Shown in pieces: positions 6,853 to 12,512 of a stretch of DNA of 12,512 nucleotides. Location: assembly GCA_036505275.1 (NCBI GenBank), contig DASXTS010000052.1:1-12512 (forward strand), given 5' to 3'. Below the pieces are notes generated by a model. That model searched no databases. It was not told the DNA's origin and saw only the letters and a program-made list of their open reading frames with translations. Both the position numbers and the translations under genes were made by a program. The stretch comes from DASXTS01 sp036505275 (GTDB taxonomy: Bacteria > Actinomycetota > Actinomycetes > Mycobacteriales > Pseudonocardiaceae). Positions within the stretch are counted from its first letter, which is position 1. Each line of letters begins with the position of its first letter.

Positions 6853-8424
6853 TCAGCGCCAGGACGGCAGCCACAGCTCGGCCTGCCAATGGCCGGGTGT
6901 TATCGACTCGCCCATAAGGATCGGCCACAGCCAGACGAAGTTGGCAACCACCAGCCCGACGTAGCAGGCCACCACCATCAGTCCCGTGCTGCGCCGCTCC
7001 AGGCCGGCACGTGCCCCGCCGAGGATCTCGCCGAGCCCGAGCGTGACGGCCAGCACCAGGAACGGCGCCATCGGTGTCGTGTAGAAGAAGTACATCTGCC
7101 GGTCGATGTTCAGGAACCACGGCACGTAGCCGATGAGGTAGGCCCACAGCACCCCGGCGTAGCGCCAGTCGGCCCGGCCCAGCGCCCGCCATGCCGCGAA
7201 GAGCAGCGCCACTGGGGAAAGCCACCATAGCGCCGGCGTGCCGACCAGCATGACCGCCGCGACGCAGTCGCTGCGGCCGCAGCCGGGGGCGCCGGCGCCC
7301 GACTCGTAGTAGTACAGCATCGGCCGCCAGCTGATCGGCCATCCCCACGGCTTGGACTCCCACGGGTGCGGCTTGTCTTTAGGGGTCAGCAGGTGGCTGT
7401 GGAACTCCAGCACGTGGCCGCTGTAGTACCAGAGCGACCGCAGCGCGTCCGGCACGAACCAGAACAGGCTGTCATCGCCGATCTTGGTGCCGACCACATA
7501 CCTGTCGATCGCTGTCTCCGACCCGAACCAGGCCCACCAGGCGCCCAGGTACACCAGAATCGGCACCAGGCCGAGCGCCCAGAACCCGGGCGCAAGGTCG
7601 CGCAGCACGGTGCCGAGCACAGGGCGCCGCACATTCGCAGCGCGGCGCGCCGTCACGTCCCAGAAGATCGACAGCAGCGCGAACCCGATGACGAAGTACG
7701 TGCCGGACCACTTGACGCCGCAGGCCAGCCCCACGCACAGGCCGGCGGCCAACCGCCACCACCGGAAGCCCAGCCGCGGGCCCCAGTCGCTGTCGCCGAC
7801 CCGACCCTCGCGGACCACTCGGGCCAGCCGCTGCCGCACCTGGTCGCGGTCCACCACCAGGCAGCCGAACGCGGCCACCACGAACGTGGCCAGGAAGACG
7901 TCGAGCATGCCCATCCTGGACTGCACGTGGCTCACGCCGTCGCAGATCAGCAACAGGCCGGCGATCGCGCCGAGCAGCGTCGAGCGGGTCAGCCGGCGGC
8001 CGATCCGCACGATCATCAGCACGCACAGCGTGCCGGCCAGCGCGGAGCTGAACCGCCAGCCCCAGCCGTTGTAGCCGAACATCCATTCGCCGATCGCGAT
8101 CAGCTGCTTGCCCAGGGGCGGATGCACCACCAGCTCGTATCCGGGGTTGTCCTCGTATCCGCCGTTGCGCACGACCTGCGCCGCCTGCGGCACGTAGTGC
8201 TTCTCGTCGAAAACCGGGGTGCCCTTGTCGGTCGGCACCCCGAGGTTCCACATCCGCACCATGCCGCCGACCAATGCCAGGTTCAATGCGACCAGCCACC
8301 CGCGCAGCCGGTCGGTCGGTGGCGGCGGTCCTAGCCGTTCGGCCGGGTCGGCACCGATCGCGGCCGGTGCATCGCCGCCACCCGGCCACGACGGCCGGTC
8401 CTCCAGTTCGGCGAGTGCGGTCAC
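6853..8424 (-). CDS. pmt: Protein O-mannosyltransferase (GT39, polyprenyl-phosphate mannose-dependent)
   Basis: This 523-residue multi-pass membrane enzyme would transfer mannose from polyprenyl-phosphomannose to Ser/Thr of proteins being exported through the Sec system, as established for M. tuberculosis Pmt (Rv1002c, about 500 residues). The first helix is near residues 42-56. The catalytic acidic pair Asp73-Glu74 sits in the first extracytoplasmic loop (PVFDEKHYVPQA). HPPLGK at 101-106 is the other hallmark of the family. About ten more hydrophobic segments follow, including a C-terminal four-helix part (PMT_4TMC type), and the protein ends WLPSWR. The frame is open to 8595, but that extension runs through tandem repeats. 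GTG at 8424 gives a normal length and has a -10-like box 6 bases upstream. The position next to rsmI matches mycobacteria. Confidence 0.95.
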   Translation of the reverse strand: MTALAELEDRPSWPGGGDAPAAIGADPAERLGPPPPTDRLRGWLVALNLALVGGMVRMWNLGVPTDKGTPVFDEKHYVPQAAQVVRNGGYEDNPGYELVVHPPLGKQLIAIGEWMFGYNGWGWRFSSALAGTLCVLMIVRIGRRLTRSTLLGAIAGLLLICDGVSHVQSRMGMLDVFLATFVVAAFGCLVVDRDQVRQRLARVVREGRVGDSDWGPRLGFRWWRLAAGLCVGLACGVKWSGTYFVIGFALLSIFWDVTARRAANVRRPVLGTVLRDLAPGFWALGLVPILVYLGAWWAWFGSETAIDRYVVGTKIGDDSLFWFVPDALRSLWYYSGHVLEFHSHLLTPKDKPHPWESKPWGWPISWRPMLYYYESGAGAPGCGRSDCVAAVMLVGTPALWWLSPVALLFAAWRALGRADWRYAGVLWAYLIGYVPWFLNIDRQMYFFYTTPMAPFLVLAVTLGLGEILGGARAGLERRSTGLMVVACYVGLVVANFVWLWPILMGESITPGHWQAELWLPSWR

Positions 8425-8436
8425 GGGCCGATCGTA
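8425..8436 (-). promoter_or_regulatory. Candidate -10 box for leaderless transcription of pmt
   Basis: On the minus strand, TACGAT (8436 down to 8431) fits the actinobacterial TANNNT -10 pattern. It lies 6 bases before the GTG start, so transcription would begin at or next to the start codon. No Shine-Dalgarno site is present. The expected -35 position falls in the adjoining 16-bp tandem repeat and shows no TTGACA. Confidence 0.4.
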
Positions 8437-8444
8437 GAGTCGGG

Positions 8445-8508
8445 CGACGGCACCAGGACACGACGGCACCAGGACACGACGGCACCAGCACACGACGGCA
8501 CCCCAGGT
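8445..8508 (+). repeat. 16-bp tandem repeat upstream of pmt
   Basis: CGACGGCACCAGGACA occurs perfectly at 8445-8460 and 8461-8476. A one-base variant is at 8477-8492 and a degenerate fourth copy (CGACGGCACC, then diverged) is at 8493-8508. The block covers the region just upstream of the pmt -10 box, in the divergent gap between pmt and the isonitrile hydratase-like gene. It could be a slippage-prone spacer or a set of regulator sites. The unit is not a clear dyad. Confidence 0.9.
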
Positions 8509-8643
8509 CCGTGACGATCCCTGGCACGTCAAGCGCTGGCCCGCGTTGGCCGTGTCGGGCGGCTGCCTTGTGCTTTTCGTGGTTCTTCCAGGCAACTCTC
8601 AACATGTGATCCCCGCGGCGGGCCGTCCGGCAGACTGGAGACC

Positions 8644-9282
8644 GTGGATATCGCTGTCGTGTTATTCGACCGACTCACCGCGCTGGACGCAATCGGCCCG
8701 TACGAGGTGCTGAGCCGCCTCCCGGACTCGAAGGTGCATTTCGTCGCGACCGAGCGTGGGTGGAAGCGCACCGACACCGGCGCCCTGGCGCTGCTCGCCG
8801 AGGCGGCGCTGGACGAACTGCCGTCGCCGGCCGTGCTGGTCGTGCCGGGCGGGCCGGGGCAGACCGACGCCATGGATGACGACAAGCTGCTGGACTGGAT
8901 AAGGACCGCGCACCGCACCAGCACCTGGACCACGTCGGTGTGCACGGGCTCGCTCATTCTCGGCGCCGCGGGCGTGCTGGACGGCCGTCGGGCGACCAGC
9001 CACTGGCTGGCGCTCGACGTGCTACCGGACTATGGCGCCCAGCCCGCTCTGGAGCGCGTGGTGTTCGACGGCAAGGTTGTCACCGCCGCCGGCGTCTCGG
9101 CCGGCATCGACATGGCCCTGCGGCTGGCCTCGCGCATTGCCGGCGACGAGGTCGCGCAGGCCATCCAGCTCGGCCTCGAGTACGACCCGCAGCCGCCGTT
9201 CGACGCCGGCTCGCCGACCAAGGCCCCCGAGGAGATCGTGGCGAAGGCCCGCGCGAACAGCCGTTTCCTGCGCTCCGGCTGA
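8644..9282 (+). CDS. DJ-1/PfpI-family enzyme, isonitrile hydratase-like
   Basis: This 212-residue cytoplasmic enzyme of the class I glutamine amidotransferase-like superfamily resembles Pseudomonas isonitrile hydratase (isonitrile + water to N-substituted formamide). The nucleophile elbow is SVCTGSLILGAAG with Cys100-Thr101. It is followed by GRRATSHW, the start of the C-terminal part AGIDMAL, and a tail LEYDPQPPFDAGSP that closely resembles the Pseudomonas enzyme as I recall it. Asp15 (ALDAIGPYEVL) sits where that enzyme has its essential Asp17. From memory, the known enzyme uses Cys101, Thr102 and Asp17. The start is GTG at 8644, with GGAG only 3 bases upstream, which is tighter than usual. 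Codon 7 is TTA, rare in such DNA. The gene stands alone: divergent from pmt and 59 bases before rsmI. A broader ThiJ/AraC-type amidotransferase-like role remains possible, because no substrate evidence exists here. Confidence 0.85.
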   Translation: MDIAVVLFDRLTALDAIGPYEVLSRLPDSKVHFVATERGWKRTDTGALALLAEAALDELPSPAVLVVPGGPGQTDAMDDDKLLDWIRTAHRTSTWTTSVCTGSLILGAAGVLDGRRATSHWLALDVLPDYGAQPALERVVFDGKVVTAAGVSAGIDMALRLASRIAGDEVAQAIQLGLEYDPQPPFDAGSPTKAPEEIVAKARANSRFLRSG

Positions 9283-9329
9283 CGAGTCCAGGGGCGCCCT
9301 GCAATACGCTCGGCCATCGGGGACCGCAT

Positions 9330-9335
9330 TAGCCT
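9330..9335 (+). promoter_or_regulatory. Candidate -10 box for leaderless transcription of rsmI
   Basis: TAGCCT fits TANNNT and lies 6 bases before the GTG at 9342, the same arrangement as at pmt. No -35 box and no Shine-Dalgarno site are evident, which supports a leaderless start only weakly. Confidence 0.35.
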
Positions 9336-9341
9336 GCGGGT

Positions 9342-10223
9342 GTGAACGCGGGTGTGAACGGTGCCGGCCGGCTCGTGCTTGCGGCCACCCCGCTGGGCAA
9401 CGCGGGGGACGCGTCCCGGCGGCTGATTGAGGCCCTGGCGTCGGCGGACGTGGTCGCCGCCGAGGACACCCGCCGCCTGCGGTCGCTGGCGGCCGCCCTC
9501 GGCGTCGCCGTGGCCGGGCGGGTGGTCAGCCATTACGACGCCGTCGAGTCATCCCGGATGCCGGCACTGCTGAACGCCATCCGGGACGGCAAGACCGTGC
9601 TGGTGGTGACCGACGCCGGCATGCCTTCGGTGTCCGATCCCGGGTATCGCCTGGTCAGCGCGTGCGTGTCGGCGGGGCTGGCCGTGACCTGCCTGCCCGG
9701 CCCATCGGCGGTGACCACCGCGCTCGCACTCTCCGGGCTGCCGTGCGACCGGTTCTGCTTCGAGGGCTTCGCGCCGCGGCGGCCAGGGGAGCGTCGCCGG
9801 TGGCTCGCGCAGTTGCTGGACGAGCCGCGCACCACCGTGTTCTTCGAGGCGCCGCACCGGCTGGCCGCATGCCTGACCGATGCCGCCTCGGTGCTCGGCG
9901 CCGACCGGCCGGCCGCCGTCTGCCGCGAGCTCACCAAGCTGCACGAGGAGGTGCGGCGCGCTCCGCTGGCCGAGCTGGCGGCATGGGCGGCCGGGGACCA
10001 GGTACGAGGCGAGCTAACCGTCGTGCTGGCCGGCGCGGCAGCGCGCCCCGCGTCGGTCGGCGAGCTGCTCCCCGCCGTCCAGACTCGGGTGGCGGGCGGC
10101 GAGCGCCTCAAGGACGCCGTCGCCGCCGTCGCCGAGGGCTCCGGTGTGAGCAAGCGCGACCTCTACGCCGCCGCCGTCGCCGAGCCCGGGGTCAATGGCG
10201 ACGATGTGACATTTCCCCAATAG
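9342..10223 (+). CDS. rsmI: 16S rRNA (cytidine-1402-2'-O)-methyltransferase RsmI
   Basis: This 293-residue SAM-dependent enzyme methylates the ribose of C1402 in the decoding centre of 16S rRNA. The tetrapyrrole-methylase fold is complete: LVLAATPLGN at 11-20, AEDTR at 40-44, SHYD at 63-66, TDAGMPSVSDPG at 90-101, LPGPSA at 118-123, FEGF at 140-143, FFEAPHR at 167-173, and the CRELTKLHEE block further on. The C-terminal helical domain ends with GVSKRDLYAAAVAEP, where many homologues finish. The remaining residues (GVNGDDVTFPQ) are unusual: the last codons and the TAG lie inside a decayed ABC-ATPase fragment read on the other strand, so the original 3' end was probably lost or extended. A second in-frame GTG at 9354 is an alternative start. 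The neighbouring pmt is divergent, as in mycobacteria, but here another gene lies between them. Confidence 0.96.
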   Translation: MNAGVNGAGRLVLAATPLGNAGDASRRLIEALASADVVAAEDTRRLRSLAAALGVAVAGRVVSHYDAVESSRMPALLNAIRDGKTVLVVTDAGMPSVSDPGYRLVSACVSAGLAVTCLPGPSAVTTALALSGLPCDRFCFEGFAPRRPGERRRWLAQLLDEPRTTVFFEAPHRLAACLTDAASVLGADRPAAVCRELTKLHEEVRRAPLAELAAWAAGDQVRGELTVVLAGAAARPASVGELLPAVQTRVAGGERLKDAVAAVAEGSGVSKRDLYAAAVAEPGVNGDDVTFPQ

Positions 10224-10422
10224 CTGGGCCACGGTCGCGGTGCCCGCGGTCGGGTTGAGCAGCGTAGTGAGCGATCGCAGCGTGGTGGTCTTGCCAGCGC
10301 CGTTCGGTCGGAGGAAACCGACCCGGTTCGCCGGCGTCGACGTTGATATCAACCCCTCTGACCGCCTCGACCGCGCCACGGCGGGTCCTGAACGTGCGGG
10401 GCAGCCCTCGGGCGTGGATCAC
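10212..10422 (-). pseudogene. Frameshifted, truncated ABC transporter ATPase (DrrA-like) remnant
   Basis: On the minus strand, a GTG at 10422 opens the typical N-terminus of a drug/antibiotic-type ABC ATPase: a first strand, then TFRTRRGAVEAVRGVDINVDAGE. At about 10322-10328 one extra base shifts the frame. The next frame continues as RVGFLRPNGAGKTTTLRSLTTLLNPTAGTATV, which is the Walker A region. The first Gly of Walker A (GPNGAGKT) is replaced by Arg, another sign of decay. Similarity stops after AQLLGK near 10212, where the 3' end of rsmI begins, so the rest of the ATPase is missing. The fragment is about 70 codons of a protein normally over 300. It is best read as the relic of an ABC exporter gene pair once located between rsmI and metG. 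Confidence 0.8.
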
Positions 10423-10483
10423 GCATCCACGCTGTCGCGGCCCACAAATCGGCCCGGCGGGCCGGACGGCGGATCCGGGCGAA

Positions 10484-10489
10484 TACCCT
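10484..10489 (+). promoter_or_regulatory. Candidate -10 box of metG
   Basis: TACCCT fits TANNNT and ends 8 bases before the metG ATG, which would give a leaderless or nearly leaderless transcript. There is no Shine-Dalgarno site before the ATG and no obvious -35 box. No T-box-like leader is visible in the short gap. Confidence 0.35.
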
Positions 10490-10497
10490 TTGCCGAC

Positions 10498-12285
10498 ATG
10501 AGCATCCCGGTTCTCACGGCGGTGGCCTGGCCCTATGCCAATGGCCCCCGGCACATCGGCCACGTGTCCGGCTTCGGCGTCCCGTCGGACGTCTTCTCGC
10601 GCTACCAGCGAATGGCCGGCAACCGGGTGCTCATGGTCAGCGGCACAGACGAGCACGGCACCCCGATCCTGGTGCAGGCCGACAAGGAGGGCATCGGCCC
10701 GCGCGAGCTGGCGGACAAGTACAACCGGGTCATCGCCCAGGACCTGCAGGGGCTTGGCCTGTCCTACGACCTGTTCACCCGCACCGTCACCACCAACCAC
10801 TACGACGTCGTGCAGCAGATGTTCCTGGCGCTGCACCGCAACGGTTACCTGGTGCCGCGGACGACCATGGGCGCGATCAGTCCGTCCACCGGCCGCACGC
10901 TGCCCGACCGCTACATCGAGGGCACCTGCCCGATCTGCGGCTACGACGCGGCCCGCGGCGACCAGTGCGACAACTGCGGCAACCAGCTCGACCCGACCGA
11001 CCTGATCAACCCGCATTCCCGCATCAACGGCGAGACCCCGGCCTTCGTCGAGTCCGAGCATTACTTCCTCGACCTACCCGCGTTCGCTAGCGCACTCGGC
11101 GACTGGCTGGCCACCAAGGACACCTGGCGGCCGAATGTGCTCAAGTTCTCGTTGAACCTGCTGGACAACCTCCGCCCGCGGGCCATCACTCGCGACCTGG
11201 ACTGGGGCGTGCCGGTGCCGCTGGACGGCTGGCGGGACAACCCAGCGAAGAAGATCTATGTGTGGTTCGACGCCGTCATCGGCTACCTGTCGGCGTCCGT
11301 GGAGTGGGCGCGCCGCTCCGGCGACCAGGACGCCTGGCGCCAGTGGTGGACCGACCCGGCCGCCGAGAGCTACTACTTCATGGGCAAGGACAACATCACC
11401 TTCCACTCGCAGATCTGGCCAGCGATCCTGCTCGGCCACAACGGCGCGGGTTCGCGGGGTGGTTATGTGGGGCCGTACGGCGTGCTCAACCTGCCGACCG
11501 AGGTCGTCTCCAGCGAGTACCTCACGATGAGCGGTGCCAAGTTCTCCACATCGCGCAATAAAGTGATCTACGTCGGCGACTTCCTCCGCGAGTTCGGCCC
11601 GGACACCCTGCGCTACTTCATCTCCGTCGCCGGGCCCGAGACCCAGGACACGGATTTCACCTGGGAGGAGTTCGTCCGGCGCACCAATTTCGAGCTGGCC
11701 AACGAGTGGGGCAACCTGGTCAACCGGGCCATCTCCATGGCACACCGGAACGTCGGCTCGGTGCCGCCGCCACGGCAGTTGCAGGATGCCGACCAGACGC
11801 TGCTGTCGCTCTCCGCGAGAGCCTTCGACACTGTGGGTGGCCTGCTCGCACGGTCCCGCTTCAAGGCCGCGATCACCGAGGCCATGCGCGTGGTCGGGGC
11901 CGCCAACAAGTACTTCTCCGAGCAGGAGCCCTGGAAGCGAGCCGACGACCCGCAGCGGCGGGACACCATCCTGTACACCGCGCTGCAGGTCGTCAGCGAC
12001 GCCAACACCCTCTTCACTCCGTTCCTGCCGCATGCAGCCCAACGGGTGCACGAACTGCTCGGGGGCAGCGGGGTGTGGGCGGCGCAGCCGGAGCTCCGCG
12101 AGGTCGACGACCCCGACGGCTCCAGCTACCCGGTCCTCACCGGCGCCTACGACACCGAGCAGGCATCGTGGCGCTCCGTACCCATCGAGGTCGGCCGTCC
12201 CCTGGACAAGCCGACGCCGCTGTTCGCCAAGCTCGACCCGAAGCTGGCCGACACGGGCCCGGAATGGTCCCCGATCGAGGGTTGA
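10498..12285 (+). CDS. metG: Methionyl-tRNA synthetase (zinc-type MetG)
   Basis: This 595-residue class Ia synthetase charges tRNA(Met) with methionine, including the initiator. The Rossmann fold carries the HIGH motif at 19-22 within PYANGPRHIGH and GTDEHGTP at 49-56. A zinc knuckle is formed by Cys144, Cys147, Cys157 and Cys160 (C-x2-C-x9-C-x2-C). VWFDAVIGYLS at 255-265 and FMGKDNITFHS at 294-304 are typical. The second signature loop reads KFSTS at 348-352 in place of KMSKS. The helical anticodon-binding domain follows (FELANEWGNLVNR, ANKYFSEQEPW). There is no C-terminal tRNA-binding EMAP-type domain. The frame extends upstream to 10240, but that stretch runs antisense through the ABC-ATPase relic, and the family begins just before HIGH, so the ATG at 10498 is correct. 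Length fits the family without the extra domain. Confidence 0.97.
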   Translation: MSIPVLTAVAWPYANGPRHIGHVSGFGVPSDVFSRYQRMAGNRVLMVSGTDEHGTPILVQADKEGIGPRELADKYNRVIAQDLQGLGLSYDLFTRTVTTNHYDVVQQMFLALHRNGYLVPRTTMGAISPSTGRTLPDRYIEGTCPICGYDAARGDQCDNCGNQLDPTDLINPHSRINGETPAFVESEHYFLDLPAFASALGDWLATKDTWRPNVLKFSLNLLDNLRPRAITRDLDWGVPVPLDGWRDNPAKKIYVWFDAVIGYLSASVEWARRSGDQDAWRQWWTDPAAESYYFMGKDNITFHSQIWPAILLGHNGAGSRGGYVGPYGVLNLPTEVVSSEYLTMSGAKFSTSRNKVIYVGDFLREFGPDTLRYFISVAGPETQDTDFTWEEFVRRTNFELANEWGNLVNRAISMAHRNVGSVPPPRQLQDADQTLLSLSARAFDTVGGLLARSRFKAAITEAMRVVGAANKYFSEQEPWKRADDPQRRDTILYTALQVVSDANTLFTPFLPHAAQRVHELLGGSGVWAAQPELREVDDPDGSSYPVLTGAYDTEQASWRSVPIEVGRPLDKPTPLFAKLDPKLADTGPEWSPIEG

Positions 12286-12292
12286 CTTGTTG

Positions 12293-12298
12293 TAACAT
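12293..12298 (+). promoter_or_regulatory. Candidate -10 box downstream of metG
   Basis: TAACAT, a good TANNNT box, lies 8 bases after the metG stop in a short AT-richer stretch (TTGACTTGTTGTAACATGT). It could drive the small gene starting at 12331. The TTGACT at 12282-12287 is only 5 bases upstream, so it cannot be its -35 box. Confidence 0.35.
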
Positions 12299-12330
12299 GT
12301 GTGCGCGGTTGGGGAGACCAGCGGAGCATC

Positions 12331-12512
12331 GTGACCGTGACGAGCGAGGACGAGCACGAAACTGTCGTGACCGAGGACGGTGTTGTCGTTCCCTTGTCCG
12401 AGTTAAGGAACCTCGTGCCAGGTCAGCGCGTGCGCGTCTCGGTGGTGTCCGAAAAGAAGGGCCGCCGAAACGGATACGGGGCGTTAGCCGGCAAGGTGCG
12501 CGACGTGTCATT
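12331..12512 (+). CDS. Small unidentified protein, 5' part only; possible antitoxin-like
   Basis: A reading frame from GTG at 12331 stays open to the window end (60 codons visible, no stop). GGAG at 12323-12326 is 4 bases before the start, and a GGGGAG lies further up. The visible protein has an acidic N-terminus, then a beta-rich stretch (TEDGVVVPLSELRNLVPGQRVRVSVV), a basic patch (EKKGRRN) and YGALAGKV. That layout, a small DNA-binding-like strand unit followed by a linker before a helix, recalls antitoxin-like proteins, but I do not recognise the family and the assignment is a guess. Codons 25 and 52 are TTA, and several other codons are AT-richer than in metG, so the gene may be a recent arrival. 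It follows metG by 45 bases. Confidence 0.55.
   Translation, partial: MTVTSEDEHETVVTEDGVVVPLSELRNLVPGQRVRVSVVSEKKGRRNGYGALAGKVRDVS

Noticed and set aside
6688..6964. Small open frames rich in Cys, Arg, Thr and His across the repeat array
   Set aside because: Their content is just the translation of the GTGTCCGCG units. They have no ribosome site and run into the antisense of the mannosyltransferase.
8425..8595. N-terminal extension of the mannosyltransferase
   Set aside because: It is encoded by the 16-bp tandem repeats and is not part of the family. A GTG with a -10 box explains the start better.
10240..10497. Upstream extension of metG
   Set aside because: MetRS proteins begin just before the HIGH motif, and this stretch lies antisense to the ABC-ATPase relic.
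12282..12298. TTGACT plus TAACAT as a complete promoter
   Set aside because: The boxes are separated by 5 bases, far less than the 16-19 needed. Only the TAACAT box is kept as a candidate.

Overview
The window is high-GC DNA with Shine-Dalgarno sites, stop-start overlaps and candidate leaderless starts. This suggests an actinomycete. The order pmt (minus), rsmI (plus), metG (plus) matches the Mycobacterium tuberculosis neighbourhood of Rv1002c (pmt) and Rv1003 (rsmI), so the right half looks like a conserved actinobacterial chromosomal core with small accessory insertions. Genus cannot be assigned from the sequence alone.

Layout, left to right. (1) 1-1939, minus strand: a two-gene oxidative unit made of a flavin-dependent Baeyer-Villiger-type monooxygenase and, coupled to it by a 4-base overlap, a short-chain dehydrogenase cut off by the window edge inside its catalytic YxxxK motif. 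(2) 2235-6682, plus strand: a complete carbohydrate-type ABC importer operon, with a Tat-exported lipoprotein binding protein, a MalK-type ATPase, and MalF-like and MalG-like permeases. The last three genes overlap by 4 bases each. The substrate is unknown. (3) 6683-6852: a convergent intergenic region packed with GTGTC-headed repeat units and hairpins. (4) 6853-8424, minus strand: a protein O-mannosyltransferase, preceded by 16-bp tandem repeats. (5) 8644-9282: a DJ-1/PfpI-superfamily enzyme closely resembling isonitrile hydratase. (6) 9342-10223: rsmI, the 16S rRNA C1402 ribose methyltransferase. Its last codons lie in a decayed antisense ABC-ATPase fragment (10212-10422). (7) 10498-12285: metG, methionyl-tRNA synthetase with a zinc knuckle and a KFSTS loop. 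(8) 12331-12512: the start of a small unidentified gene with two TTA codons.

Most genes here are recognisable families, and I do not see a clear, wholly new multi-gene system. The best leads are the intergenic GTGTC repeat array at 6688-6834, the frameshifted ABC-ATPase remnant that supplies the rsmI stop codon, the isonitrile hydratase-like gene lying between pmt and rsmI, and the 16-bp tandem repeat upstream of pmt.
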